The notes under the pieces: generated by a model | Told to the model about the DNA's origin: nothing | Databases searched by the model: none | Seen by the model: only the letters and a program-made list of their open reading frames with translations | Assembly (NCBI RefSeq): GCF_003254505.1 | Contig: NZ_QFYP01000001.1 | Coordinates: 2,650,001 to 2,714,000, forward strand | Direction of reading: 5' to 3' | Length of the DNA stretch: 64,000 bases | Source: Phenylobacterium hankyongense | GTDB lineage: Bacteria > Pseudomonadota > Alphaproteobacteria > Caulobacterales > Caulobacteraceae | Part shown: piece after piece, positions 52,955 through 62,362 of the stretch | How positions within the stretch are numbered: the stretch's first letter is position 1 | Layout: each line of letters begins with the position of its first letter | Program-made: the position numbers and the translations under genes

Positions 52955-54730
52955 ATGAGCGAACGCACGCCCGTGCGGCCGTTCCGCTCGCGCGAGTGGT
53001 TCGCCGACTCCAGCCGCAGCGACATGACCGCGGTCTATCTCGAGCGGTTCATGAATTACGGGCTGACCCCGGCCGAACTGCGGTCGGGGCGGCCGATCAT
53101 CGGCATCGCCCAGACCGGCAGCGACCTGTCGCCGTGCAACCGGGGCCACATCGAGCTGGCCAAGCGCACCCGCGAGGGCATCCGCGACGCCGGCGGCATC
53201 CCGATGGAGTTCCCGGTCCACCCGATCTTCGAGAACTGCCGCCGGCCGACCGCGGCGCTCGACCGCAACCTCGCCTATCTGGGGCTGGTGGAGACCCTCC
53301 ACGGCTATCCGCTCGACGCCGTCGTGCTGACCACCGGCTGCGACAAGACCACGCCCAGCGGGATCATGGCCGCCTCGACGGTGGATATCCCGGCCATCGT
53401 GCTCTCCGGCGGCCCGATGCTGGACGGCTGGCACGAGGGTGAGCTGGTGGGGTCCGGCACGGTGATCTGGCGCTCGCGGCGCAAGCTCGCCGCCGGCGAG
53501 ATCACCGAAGAAGAGTTCATCGACCTGGCGGCGGCTTCGGCGCCCTCCATCGGCCACTGCAACACCATGGGCACGGCCTCGACGATGAACGCCATCGCCG
53601 AGGCGCTGGGGCTGTCGCTGCCCGGCTGTTCGGCGATCCCCGCGCCCTACCGCGAGCGCGGCCAGATGGCCTACGAGACCGGCAAGCGCATCGTCGAGAT
53701 GGCCTATGAGGACCTTAAGCCGTCGCAGATCCTGACGCGCGAGGCCTTCCTGGACGCCATCGCCCTGACCACCGTCATCGGCGGCTCCACCAACGCCCAG
53801 CCGCACATCTCCGCCATGGCCCGGCACGCCGGCGTGGAGATCACCGCCGACGACTGGGTGGAGCACGGCTATCCGCTGCCGCTGATCCTCAACATGCAGC
53901 CGGCCGGCCAGTACCTGGGCGAGCGGTTCCACCGCGCGGGCGGCACCCCGGCGATCCTCTGGGAGCTGCTGCAGGCCGGCAAGCTCAACGCCGACCGGAT
54001 CACCGTCAGCGGCCGCACGATGCGCGAGAACGTCGAGGGCCGCGAGACCCACGACCGCGAGATGATCCGCCGCTTCGACGATCCGCTGAAGACCGACGCC
54101 GGCTTCGTGGTGCTGTCGGGCAACCTGTTCGACTTCGCGCTGATGAAGACCAGCGTGATCTCCGAGGAATTCCGCGCCCGTTACCTCTCGACCCCCGGCC
54201 GTGAAGGCGTCTTCGAAGGCGTGGCGGTGGTGTTCGACAGCGCCGAGGACTATCACCACCGCATCAACGACCCGGTGCTCGGGATCGACGAGAACTCGAT
54301 CCTGGTGGTGCGCGGGGCCGGCCCCGTCGGCTGGCCGGGGTCCGCGGAGGTGGTCAACATGCAGCCCCCCGACGAACTGATCCGCCGCGGCGTCGCCAGC
54401 CTGCCGGTGATCGGCGACGGCCGGCAGTCCGGCACCTCCGACAGCCCGGCCATCCTGCACGCCACGCCCGAGGCGGCGATCGGCGGCGGCCTCTCCCTGC
54501 TGCGCACCGGCGACCGGATCCGCATCGACCTCACCCAGCGCCGCTGCGACCTGCTGGTGGACGAGGCGGAGCTTGCCCAACGGACGCCCGTCACCGACCA
54601 TCCGCCCAGCCAGACGCCTTGGCAGGAGCTCTACCGCGCCCATGTCGGCCAGCTGGCCGACGGCGCGGTGCTGGAGTTCGCCGTCAAGTACCGCGGCGTC
54701 GCCCGGACCACGCCGCGCCACAATCACTAG
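52955..54730 (+). CDS. xylD: IlvD/Edd-family sugar-acid dehydratase (D-xylonate dehydratase-like)
   Basis: 591 aa, the length I recall for Caulobacter XylD, which it resembles throughout: TPVRPFRSREWFADSSRSDM, YLERFMNYGLTPAELRSGRP, PMEFPVHPIFENCRRPTAAL, VLTTGCDKTTPSGIMAAST, APSIGHCNTMGTASTMNAIA, and C-terminal VNMQPPDELIRRG and GRQSGTSDSPAILHATPEAA. Three Cys positions fit the Fe-S ligands of the family (SPCNRG, TGCDKT, GHCNTM). Removes water from a C5/C6 aldonate to give 2-keto-3-deoxy acid. Likely substrates are D-xylonate, L-arabonate or a related acid. Neighbours argue against the Weimberg route, since no xylX/xylA genes are present. Confidence 0.85.
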   Translation: MSERTPVRPFRSREWFADSSRSDMTAVYLERFMNYGLTPAELRSGRPIIGIAQTGSDLSPCNRGHIELAKRTREGIRDAGGIPMEFPVHPIFENCRRPTAALDRNLAYLGLVETLHGYPLDAVVLTTGCDKTTPSGIMAASTVDIPAIVLSGGPMLDGWHEGELVGSGTVIWRSRRKLAAGEITEEEFIDLAAASAPSIGHCNTMGTASTMNAIAEALGLSLPGCSAIPAPYRERGQMAYETGKRIVEMAYEDLKPSQILTREAFLDAIALTTVIGGSTNAQPHISAMARHAGVEITADDWVEHGYPLPLILNMQPAGQYLGERFHRAGGTPAILWELLQAGKLNADRITVSGRTMRENVEGRETHDREMIRRFDDPLKTDAGFVVLSGNLFDFALMKTSVISEEFRARYLSTPGREGVFEGVAVVFDSAEDYHHRINDPVLGIDENSILVVRGAGPVGWPGSAEVVNMQPPDELIRRGVASLPVIGDGRQSGTSDSPAILHATPEAAIGGGLSLLRTGDRIRIDLTQRRCDLLVDEAELAQRTPVTDHPPSQTPWQELYRAHVGQLADGAVLEFAVKYRGVARTTPRHNH

Positions 54731-54761
54731 CCAAAGACCGACCTCGAAAGTGAGCCGATAG

Positions 54762-55619
54762 ATGAAGCTGCTTCGCTATGGACCCGCCGGCGCCGAGAAG
54801 CCCGGCCTGATCGACGCCTCGGGCGCGATCCGCGACCTCTCCGGCCATGTGGCCGACATCACCCCGGCGGAGCTGTCGCCCGAGGGCCTGAAGCGCCTGG
54901 CGGCCATCGACCCGAACAGCCTGCCGAAGGTCGAGGGGAACGTCCGCTACGGCGCGCCGCTCACCGGCGTCGGCAAGTTCCTGGCCATCGGCCTGAACTT
55001 CTCCGACCACGCTGCGGAATCCAACATGCCGGTGCCGACCGAGCCGATCGTGTTCATGAAGTCGACGACCTGCATCCAGGGCCCGGACGACGAGGTGATG
55101 CTGCCCAAGGACTCGGTGAAGTCCGACTGGGAAGTCGAGCTGGGCGTGGTGATCGGCAAGACCGCCCGCTACGTCGAAGAGAGTGACGCGCTGAGCTACG
55201 TCGCCGGCTACGTGACGGTGAACGACCTCTCGGAGCGCGAATACCAGCTGGAGCGCGGCGGCACCTGGGACAAGGGCAAGGGCTGCGACACCTTCGGTCC
55301 GATCGGCCCCTGGCTGGTCACCGGCGACGAGGTCGGCGATCCGCAGGACCTCGACATGTGGCTCGACGTCAACGGCAAGCGCATGCAGACCGGCAACACC
55401 AGGACCATGGTGTTCGGGGTCGCGGCGCTGGTCAGCTACTGCAGCCGGTTCATGACGCTGGCGCCCGGCGACGTCATCACCACCGGCACGCCGCCCGGCG
55501 TCGGCCTCGGCCAGAAGCCTGTGCCGATCTATCTGAAGGCCGGCGACACGATGAAGGTGGGAATCGCCAAACTGGGCGAGCAGAATCAGACGGTGGTCCC
55601 GTTCCGCCACCTGGGCTGA
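54762..55619 (+). CDS. FAH-family hydrolase, 2,4-diketo-3-deoxy-acid hydrolase-like
   Basis: 285 aa. Starts MKLLRYGPAGAEKPGLIDAS; metal-binding FAH signatures are GLNFSDHAAESNMPVPTEPIVFMKSTT, WEVELGVVIGKTARYV, NDLSEREYQLERGGTWDKGKGCDTFGPIGPW, and PGDVITTGTPPGVGLGQKP. This matches, from memory, the 2,4-diketo-3-deoxy-L-fuconate/pentonate hydrolases that cleave the diketo acid to pyruvate plus glycolate or lactate. Placed directly after the dehydratase and before glcD, it is the strongest clue to the pathway. Confidence 0.8.
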   Translation: MKLLRYGPAGAEKPGLIDASGAIRDLSGHVADITPAELSPEGLKRLAAIDPNSLPKVEGNVRYGAPLTGVGKFLAIGLNFSDHAAESNMPVPTEPIVFMKSTTCIQGPDDEVMLPKDSVKSDWEVELGVVIGKTARYVEESDALSYVAGYVTVNDLSEREYQLERGGTWDKGKGCDTFGPIGPWLVTGDEVGDPQDLDMWLDVNGKRMQTGNTRTMVFGVAALVSYCSRFMTLAPGDVITTGTPPGVGLGQKPVPIYLKAGDTMKVGIAKLGEQNQTVVPFRHLG

Positions 55620-55623
55620 TCCG

Positions 55624-57111
55624 ATGCAGATGCCCGAACCCGATGCCGGCGTGATCGGACGGCGCCGCGAGCTGATCGCGGCGCTGCGCGCCATCGTGCC
55701 GGGCGAGGGCGTCATCGCCGACAACGCCGAGCTCGGCGCCTACGAGAGCGACGGCCTGACCGCCTATCGCCAGCGGCCGCTGGTGGTGGTGCTGCCGGAG
55801 ACGGTGGCGCAGGTCTCGGCCGTGCTCGCCTACTGCCACGCCCACGGCGTGAAGGTGGTGCCGCGCGGCGCCGGCACCTCGCTGTCCGGCGGGGCGCTGC
55901 CGCTGGCCGACGGCGTGCTGCTGGGGCTGTCGAAGTTCAACCGCATCCTCGACCTCGACTACGACAACCGCTGCGCGGTGGTGCAGCCGGGGGTGACCAA
56001 CCTCGCCATCACCAACGCGGTGTCGCACCGCGGCTTCTATTATGCGCCGGACCCGTCCAGCCAGATCGCCTGCTCGATCGGCGGCAACGTCGCCGAGAAC
56101 TCCGGCGGCGTGCACTGCCTGAAGTACGGCATGACCACCAACAACCTGCTGGGCGTCGAGCTGGTGCTGATGACCGGCGAGGTCGTGCGCCTGGGCGGCA
56201 AGCACCTGGATCCGGCCGCCCTGGACCTGCTGGGCGTGATCTGCGGCTCCGAAGGCCTGCTGGGCGTGGTCACCGAGGTCACCGTGCGCATCCTGCAGAG
56301 CCCGGAGACCCAGCGCGCCCTGCTGCTCGGCTTCCGCGAGGTGGAGGCCGCCGGCGCCTGCGTCGCCCAGGTGATCGCCGAGGGCATCATTCCGGCCGCC
56401 ATGGAGATGATGGACCGCCCCGCGATCCACGCCGCCGAGGCTTTCGTCAACGTCGGCTATCCGCTGGACGTCGACGCCCTGCTGATCGTCGAGCTGGACG
56501 GCCCGCCGGCCGAGGTCGACCACCTGATCGAGGTGGTGCGCGGGATCGGCGTGGCCTGCGGCGCCTGCACGGTGCAGCTGTCCAACAGCGAGGCCGAGCG
56601 CAAGGCGTTCTGGGCCGGGCGCAAGGCGGCCTTCCCGGCGGTCGGGCGGATCTCGCCGGACTACTACTGCATGGACGGCACCATCCCCAGGCGGGCCCTG
56701 CCGCAGGTGCTCCAGCGGATCCGCGAGCTGTCGGAGAGCTACGGCCTGGGCGTCGCCAACGTCTTCCACGCCGGCGACGGCAACCTGCACCCGATGGTGC
56801 TCTACGACGCCAACATCCCCGGCCAACTGGAAGAGGCCGAGGCCTTCGGCTCCGACATCCTGACCCTGTGCGTCGAGGTGGGCGGGGTGCTCACCGGCGA
56901 GCACGGCGTCGGCGTCGAGAAGCGCGACCTGATGGAGGTCCAGTTCGGTCCGGCCGACCTCGAGCAGCAGCAGCGCCTGAAGTGCGCCTTCGACGACCAG
57001 GGCCTGCTCAACCCCGGCAAGGTCTTCCCCCAACTCTGCCGCTGCGCCGAGCTCGGTCGGATGCACATCCACCGCGGCCAGGTGCGCTTCCCCGAACTGG
57101 ACCGGTTCTGA
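55624..57111 (+). CDS. glcD: Glycolate oxidase FAD-binding subunit GlcD
   Basis: 495 aa, beginning 4 nt after the FAH stop. VAO-type FAD domain: PRGAGTSLSGGALPLADGVLLGLSKFNRIL, SSQIACSIGGNVAENSGGVHCLKYGMT, and the C-terminal FHAGDGNLHPMVLYD and GGVLTGEHGVGVEKR motifs. Oxidises glycolate (or D-lactate) to glyoxylate (pyruvate) and passes electrons through GlcE/GlcF to the quinone pool. Confidence 0.92.
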   Translation: MQMPEPDAGVIGRRRELIAALRAIVPGEGVIADNAELGAYESDGLTAYRQRPLVVVLPETVAQVSAVLAYCHAHGVKVVPRGAGTSLSGGALPLADGVLLGLSKFNRILDLDYDNRCAVVQPGVTNLAITNAVSHRGFYYAPDPSSQIACSIGGNVAENSGGVHCLKYGMTTNNLLGVELVLMTGEVVRLGGKHLDPAALDLLGVICGSEGLLGVVTEVTVRILQSPETQRALLLGFREVEAAGACVAQVIAEGIIPAAMEMMDRPAIHAAEAFVNVGYPLDVDALLIVELDGPPAEVDHLIEVVRGIGVACGACTVQLSNSEAERKAFWAGRKAAFPAVGRISPDYYCMDGTIPRRALPQVLQRIRELSESYGLGVANVFHAGDGNLHPMVLYDANIPGQLEEAEAFGSDILTLCVEVGGVLTGEHGVGVEKRDLMEVQFGPADLEQQQRLKCAFDDQGLLNPGKVFPQLCRCAELGRMHIHRGQVRFPELDRF

Positions 57112-57113
57112 GC

Positions 57114-58307
57114 ATGACGACGGTGTGGACGGCGTCCAGCGAGATCGAGGCGTTCGACGCCGTGCACGCCGCGCTCTCCGAAGGCGTGCGCCTGGAGCTG
57201 GTCGGCGGCGGCAGCCGCCGCGACCTCGGCCGTCCGGTGGAGGCCGACGTGGTGCTGGATCTGTCGGGCCTGAGCGGCGTGGTCGACTACCAGCCGGAGG
57301 AACTGGTGCTGACGGTGCGGCCCGGCACGCCCATGGCCGAGCTGGAGGCGCTGCTCGCCGCCCGCAACCAGCAGCTGGCCTTCGAGCCGCCGGACTTCGG
57401 CCCGCTGTGGGGCCGGGCCGCAGGGCAGGGAACCATCGGCGGCTGCGTCATGATCGGCCGCGGCGGTCCGCGGCGGCTGACCGCCGGCGCGCCGCGCGAC
57501 CACTTCCTGGGGGTGAAGGGCGTCAACGGCTTCGGCCAGGCCTTCGCCGCCGGCGGCCGGGTCGTGAAGAACGTCACCGGCTTCGACCTGACCAAGCTGG
57601 TCGCCGGCAGTTTCGGCACGCTCTGCGTGGCCACCGAGATGACCTTCAAGGTGCTGCCGGAGCCGGCCGACACGCTGACCCTCGTGCTGCGCGGCCTGGA
57701 GGACGAGGCCGCGGTGCGGGCCATGTCGCAGGCGCTCGGCAGCCCTGCGGCGGTCTCGGCCGCCGCCCACCTGCCGGCCGACGTCGCGCCGGACGGCGCG
57801 CCGGCGACCCTGATCCGCCTGGAAGGGGTGACGCCGTCGATCCGCGCGCGCGGCGCGCACCTCACCGCCTTCCTGCAGGACTTCGGCCCCATCGAGAGCC
57901 TGGACCGTGACGACTCCCGTGCGCTCTGGAAGCGGGTCGGCGACGCAGCGTTCTTCGCGGGCGACACGGACGCCGTGGTCTGGAAGCTGTCCGTCCCGCC
58001 CACCGCGGCGCCGGCGATCGCGGCCGCCGTGGGCGGCCGGCATTTCTACGACTGGGGCGGCGGCGGCCTTTGGCTGGCGCTGCCGCCGGCGCCCGACGCC
58101 CACGCGGCGCGCGTCCGCGCGGCGCTGGCGCAGGTCGTGGACGGCGACGGCCACGCCACCCTGATGCGCGCGCCTGAGGCGCTGCGCGCCACAGCCTCGC
58201 CGTTCCAGCCGCTGGCCCCGGTGCTGGCGGCGCTGACCGGGCGGGTGAAGCAGCAGTTCGATCCCAAGGGCCTGTTCAATCCTGGCCGCATGTACGCAGG
58301 CGCCTGA
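57114..58307 (+). CDS. glcE: Glycolate oxidase subunit GlcE
   Basis: 397 aa from ATG 57114, two nucleotides after the glcD stop. The N-terminal FAD domain (VLTVRPGTPMAELEALLAARNQQLAFEP, then GTIGGCVMIGRGGPRRLTAGAPRDHFLGVKGVNG, GRVVKNVTGFDLTKLVAGSFG) and the C-terminal FDPKGLFNPGRM match GlcE, a shorter paralogue of GlcD needed for activity. Followed 2 nt later by glcF. Confidence 0.92.
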   Translation: MTTVWTASSEIEAFDAVHAALSEGVRLELVGGGSRRDLGRPVEADVVLDLSGLSGVVDYQPEELVLTVRPGTPMAELEALLAARNQQLAFEPPDFGPLWGRAAGQGTIGGCVMIGRGGPRRLTAGAPRDHFLGVKGVNGFGQAFAAGGRVVKNVTGFDLTKLVAGSFGTLCVATEMTFKVLPEPADTLTLVLRGLEDEAAVRAMSQALGSPAAVSAAAHLPADVAPDGAPATLIRLEGVTPSIRARGAHLTAFLQDFGPIESLDRDDSRALWKRVGDAAFFAGDTDAVVWKLSVPPTAAPAIAAAVGGRHFYDWGGGGLWLALPPAPDAHAARVRAALAQVVDGDGHATLMRAPEALRATASPFQPLAPVLAALTGRVKQQFDPKGLFNPGRMYAGA

Positions 58308-58309
58308 CC

Positions 58310-59599
58310 ATGCAGACCCGTTTCAGCCCCGCCCAGCTTGCCGAGCCCGAGACCGCCGCCTCGGAGAAGATCATCCGCACCTGCGTGCACTGCGGCTTCT
58401 GCACGGCGACCTGTCCCACCTACCTGCTGCTCGGCGACGAGCTCGATAGTCCGCGCGGCCGCATCTACCTGATGAAGGAGATGCTGGAGACCGGCGGGCC
58501 GCCGGCGGCCGAGACCGTCAAGCATGTCGACCGCTGCCTGAGCTGCCTCAGCTGCATGACCACCTGCCCGTCGGGCGTGAACTACATGCACCTGGTCGAT
58601 CACGCCCGGGCCTACATCGAGGAGAACTACCGCCGGCCGTGGCCGGAGCGGACGCTGCGCGCCATCCTCGCCGCGGTGCTGTCCAGGCCCGCCCTGTTCC
58701 GTTGGGCGCTGCGGCTGGCGGCGATCGGCCGGCCGTTCGCGCCGCTGCTGCCGGGGCGGCTGAAGGGCATGGTGGCCATGGCGCCGGACCGGCTGCCCGC
58801 GCCGGGCGCCGCCGAGCGTCCGGGCGTCTTTCCCGCGCAAGGTCCCCGGCGCGGCCGCGTGGCGGTGCTGGCCGGCTGCGCCCAGGCCGTGGTCGGGCCG
58901 GGCATCAACGAATCCGCCATCCGCCTCTTGACCCGGCTGGGCGTCGAGGTGGTGACGGCCAAGGGCGCCGGCTGCTGCGGGGCGCTGCCGCACCACCTGG
59001 GCAAGGCCGAGCGCTCGCACGCGCTGGCCCAGGCCAACATCGCCGCCTGGACCGCCGAGCTGGACGGGGAGGGGCTGGACGCCATCGTCATCACCGCCTC
59101 CGGCTGCGGCACCAGCGTCAAGGACTACGGCTATATGTTCCGCGACGACCCGGAGTGGGCGGGGCGCGCGGCGCGCGTGTCGGCGCTCACACGCGACGTG
59201 ACGGAGTTCCTGGCCGGGATGGACGCCCCGATCCCGGCGACCGCGCCCGAAGGCGTCCGCGTCGCCTACCAGTCCGCCTGCTCGCTGCAGCACGGCCAGG
59301 GCGTGCGCGAGACCCCGAAGGACCTGCTGCGGGCGGCCGGCTTCGAAGTGGTGGAGCCCGCGGAGCCGCACATCTGCTGCGGCTCGGCCGGCACCTACAA
59401 CCTGCTGCAGCCGAAGATCGCCAGCCAGCTGCGGGCGCGCAAGGTCGGCAACCTGGAGGCCACGCGCCCGGACGTCATCGCCACCGGCAACATCGGCTGC
59501 ATGACCCAGATCGCCGGCGGCACGCAGGTGCCGGTGGTCCACACCGTCGAGCTGCTCGACTGGGCGACCGGCGGGCCGAGGCCCGCGGCGCTGAGCTGA
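58310..59599 (+). CDS. glcF: Glycolate oxidase iron-sulfur subunit GlcF
   Basis: 429 aa. Two [4Fe-4S] motifs near the N-terminus, CVHCGFCTATCP and CLSCLSCMTTCP. Two CCG-type heterodisulfide-reductase-like modules follow, GAGCCGALPHHLG and HICCGSAGTYN. Carries electrons from GlcDE to the membrane quinone. Last gene of the operon that starts at the MFS gene; GlcG is absent, as in many alphaproteobacteria. Confidence 0.93.
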   Translation: MQTRFSPAQLAEPETAASEKIIRTCVHCGFCTATCPTYLLLGDELDSPRGRIYLMKEMLETGGPPAAETVKHVDRCLSCLSCMTTCPSGVNYMHLVDHARAYIEENYRRPWPERTLRAILAAVLSRPALFRWALRLAAIGRPFAPLLPGRLKGMVAMAPDRLPAPGAAERPGVFPAQGPRRGRVAVLAGCAQAVVGPGINESAIRLLTRLGVEVVTAKGAGCCGALPHHLGKAERSHALAQANIAAWTAELDGEGLDAIVITASGCGTSVKDYGYMFRDDPEWAGRAARVSALTRDVTEFLAGMDAPIPATAPEGVRVAYQSACSLQHGQGVRETPKDLLRAAGFEVVEPAEPHICCGSAGTYNLLQPKIASQLRARKVGNLEATRPDVIATGNIGCMTQIAGGTQVPVVHTVELLDWATGGPRPAALS

Positions 59600-59622
59600 C
59601 CCCCGGTCCGCTCATCCCGGCT

Positions 59623-59648
59623 GCGCCGTAGCCGATCATCTACGGCGC
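59623..59648 (+). terminator. Hairpin after glcF
   Basis: GCGCCGTAG (59623-59631) and CTACGGCGC (59640-59648) make a perfect 9-bp stem, 24 nt after the glcF stop; loop CCGATCAT. Likely end of the operon, although no U-run follows. The rest of 59600-59909 (310 bp) contains a tRNA-like fragment (about 59665-59710, minus strand), the promoter region of the TonB receptor, and no gene I can support. Confidence 0.5.
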
Positions 59649-59909
59649 CTCGTGAGGGCGCGCTTGGCGAGCGGCTCGGCTACCGCCCAGCTACACCACG
59701 TCCTCGACACGACCTTTGCGCACCCGCAGCGTCCGCGTCGTGGCATTTCAGCCACGGGATGTGGCCCCCTCCGAACTGTCACGCGGCTGAGGCCAAAGTG
59801 TCATCTGTCGATCCTATGTCCCCACCGTCACACTACGGAAACGTCGCCGTAGCGGTCATGTCGGCGCGGTGAGCGAGTTCCCGCCGGCCCAAAACAGGGG
59901 GCTGAGTCT

Positions 59910-62336
59910 ATGAAATTTCTAATGTCCACGGCTGCATGGAGCTGTTTTGCGCTGGCTTTGGCGGGACCCGCCTGCGCGGCCGACGCCGCCACCGCGGGCG
60001 CCGCGGAATCCTCTGGCCGGACGCTCGATGAGGTCGTGGTCACCGCCACCAAGACCGAAACCAACCTGCAGAAAACGCCGATCGCGGTCTCGGTGCTGAG
60101 CGCCACCGCCATGGCCGACCGGCACGCCGAAAGCCTGATCAGCCTGCAGGATGGGGCCATTCCTTCTCTGCGCGTCGCCACCTTTGAAGCGCGCCAGTCG
60201 GCGCTGACGATCGGCATCCGCGGCATCGTTCCGTTCGACGCCAACCAGACGGCCCGTGACCAGGGCGTCGGCGTCTACCTCGACGGCGTCTATCTTGGCC
60301 GCCAACAGGGCCTCAACGCGGCGCTGTTCGACCTCGAGCGCATCGAAGTCCTGCGCGGCCCGCAAGGCACACTGTTCGGCCGCAACACCGAAGGCGGCGC
60401 CCTGAATATCATCACCAAGGGTCCGACCGGCGTGTTCGGCGGTCGGATCACCGCCGGCGTCGGCAACTTCGGCTCCTACAATGGCGAACTGCACCAGGAC
60501 TTCCAGGAATTCTCCAACGTTTCGGTCAAGGTCGACGCGCTGATCCAGCATCAGGATCCGACGGTGAAGAACCCCCTGGCCGGCCAGGCCGGCTGGAATC
60601 AGTATGACCGCAAGGGCGGCCGGGTCACCGCCCTCTACAAGCCGAACGACCAGTTCAGCGCCCAACTCTCGGGCGACTTCGCCAAGGACGACAACACCCC
60701 GTTCTTCAGCCAGTTGGTCAGCTTCAATCCTTACGGCAAGCGCGTCCGTACCCTGGCCGAGCTGCAGGCCGGGCCGGCTAACGCTCCAGCCGGTACGATC
60801 AACCCGCTTGCGCCCCTGGTGAAGGTCTCCACCGATCGCCAGACCGTGTCAGATATCGGCACCATCCAGCAGCCCAGCGTCGACGAGACCGGCGGCCTTT
60901 CGGCGGTGCTGAAGTACAAGGTATCGCCTGACCTGGAGCTGCGCTCGATCACTGCGGCCCGCGGCGTCGCCACCAACCAGTGGGACAACTCCGGCATCGA
61001 AAGCCGCAACGTCTTCGCGCCGAACGTGAACTTCGGCCGCTACAGCCTGTCGGACCTCTTCCAGCGTCAGTTCAGCCAGGAATTCCAGGCGGTCGGCAGC
61101 CTCGGCGACAGCCTCACCTATGTGGCCGGGCTTTACTACTTCAAGGAACATGCCAAGGAATCGGCGGCCACGCCGTTCTCGAACCAGTGGAACGCCGATG
61201 GCACCGCCTACACGATCCGCTCCCCGCTTGGCACCTCGGCGGCTTCGGGCGCGACCTCTGGCTGGCAGCCCGGCACCCGGTTCATCAGCCGCGCCAGCGC
61301 GGCGGATGCGACCAGCTACGCGGCCTATGGCCAGGGTACCTACACCCCGGCCTCGATGGACGCGCTGCACCTGACGGTTGGCGGTCGCGTGACCGAGGAC
61401 AAGCGCAACGGCACGCTCTACATCGTCAACGGCAAGGCGACGAACTTCACGTTCAACTACGACAAAAGCCGCTTCGACCCGCTGATCAACGTGTCCTATG
61501 ACGCGGCTGACGGCGTCAGCCTCTACGCCAAATATTCGACCGGCTATCGCGCGGGCGGGGCCAACGACCGCTCGGCGACCTTCCAGTCGTTCGACGCCGA
61601 AGAGGTGAAAGCCTACGAGATCGGCGCAAAGACTGAATTCTTGGACCGGCGCCTGCGCGTCAACGTGGCCGCCTACGCCATGGACCGCACCAACACCCAG
61701 ATCGACTTCGACGCGGTCGACACCACCCCGGGGAGCCCCACCCAGGGCGCTCACACCGAGGAGACGCGCAACGCACCCGGCACGTCGAAGATCAGGGGCT
61801 TCGAGGCCGACGTGACCGCCAAGGTCACGGAGAACATGACGATGGGCTTCTCCTACGCCTACACGGACGTGAAAATCCCCGCCGCGCCGTTCCCCTTCAC
61901 CGGCAACGCCGCCGTTCCGCAGGGCACGCCGTTCCCGGTCAACGTGGTCTATACGCCGCCGAACGCCTGGTCGGCCTTCGTCGACTATGAGGTCCCGGCG
62001 GGTCGGATGACCGTCCGCGCCCACCTTGACGCCAACTACGCGGACGCCCAGTACGCCTTCCAGAGCGAGTTCGCGGACGTTTCGCCCACGGGGACTCTCG
62101 TCCAGAGCGTCGCGGTGAAGACGGACTCCAGCTTCATCGTCAACGGCAGCCTGACCTTGGCCGACATCAACATGGGCGGCAACGGCGCGACCGCCTCTCT
62201 GTCGGCGTGGAGCCGCAACCTGCTGGACGAGTCGCACATCTACCGGATCTCGGCCGCCAACCGCGGCACGATCGGCGACTACGCCAACTTCAACCCGCCG
62301 CGTACCATCGGCCTGGAGCTGCGCGTAACGTACTAG
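59910..62336 (+). CDS. TonB-dependent outer-membrane receptor
   Basis: 808 aa with signal peptide (MKFLMSTAAWSCFALALAGPACA). TonB box TLDEVVVTATKTETNLQKTPIAVSV, plug domain (GVGVYLDGVYLGRQQGLNAALFDLERIEVLRGPQGTLFGRNTEGGALNIIT) and a 22-strand barrel ending GLELRVTY. It lacks an STN signalling domain. Caulobacterales use many such receptors for sugars and plant-derived oligomers; the location after glcDEF suggests uptake of the substrate of this pathway. A GGGGG site lies about 8 nt before ATG 59910. No CTGTATAC site precedes it. Confidence 0.9.
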   Translation: MKFLMSTAAWSCFALALAGPACAADAATAGAAESSGRTLDEVVVTATKTETNLQKTPIAVSVLSATAMADRHAESLISLQDGAIPSLRVATFEARQSALTIGIRGIVPFDANQTARDQGVGVYLDGVYLGRQQGLNAALFDLERIEVLRGPQGTLFGRNTEGGALNIITKGPTGVFGGRITAGVGNFGSYNGELHQDFQEFSNVSVKVDALIQHQDPTVKNPLAGQAGWNQYDRKGGRVTALYKPNDQFSAQLSGDFAKDDNTPFFSQLVSFNPYGKRVRTLAELQAGPANAPAGTINPLAPLVKVSTDRQTVSDIGTIQQPSVDETGGLSAVLKYKVSPDLELRSITAARGVATNQWDNSGIESRNVFAPNVNFGRYSLSDLFQRQFSQEFQAVGSLGDSLTYVAGLYYFKEHAKESAATPFSNQWNADGTAYTIRSPLGTSAASGATSGWQPGTRFISRASAADATSYAAYGQGTYTPASMDALHLTVGGRVTEDKRNGTLYIVNGKATNFTFNYDKSRFDPLINVSYDAADGVSLYAKYSTGYRAGGANDRSATFQSFDAEEVKAYEIGAKTEFLDRRLRVNVAAYAMDRTNTQIDFDAVDTTPGSPTQGAHTEETRNAPGTSKIRGFEADVTAKVTENMTMGFSYAYTDVKIPAAPFPFTGNAAVPQGTPFPVNVVYTPPNAWSAFVDYEVPAGRMTVRAHLDANYADAQYAFQSEFADVSPTGTLVQSVAVKTDSSFIVNGSLTLADINMGGNGATASLSAWSRNLLDESHIYRISAANRGTIGDYANFNPPRTIGLELRVTY

Positions 62337-62362
62337 ATCTCGGCGACGGTGCTGAAATGAGG

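Noticed and set aside
50858..54727. A very long open frame on the minus strand (about 1290 codons) opposite the MFS-SDR-xylD genes
   Set aside because: It is antisense to well-supported genes, is His/Arg/Gly/Asp-rich without domains, and is the usual by-product of third-position G/C bias.
59600..59720. Functional tRNA gene on the minus strand
   Set aside because: No T-arm, no paired acceptor stem and a shortened D-arm; kept only as a possible remnant.
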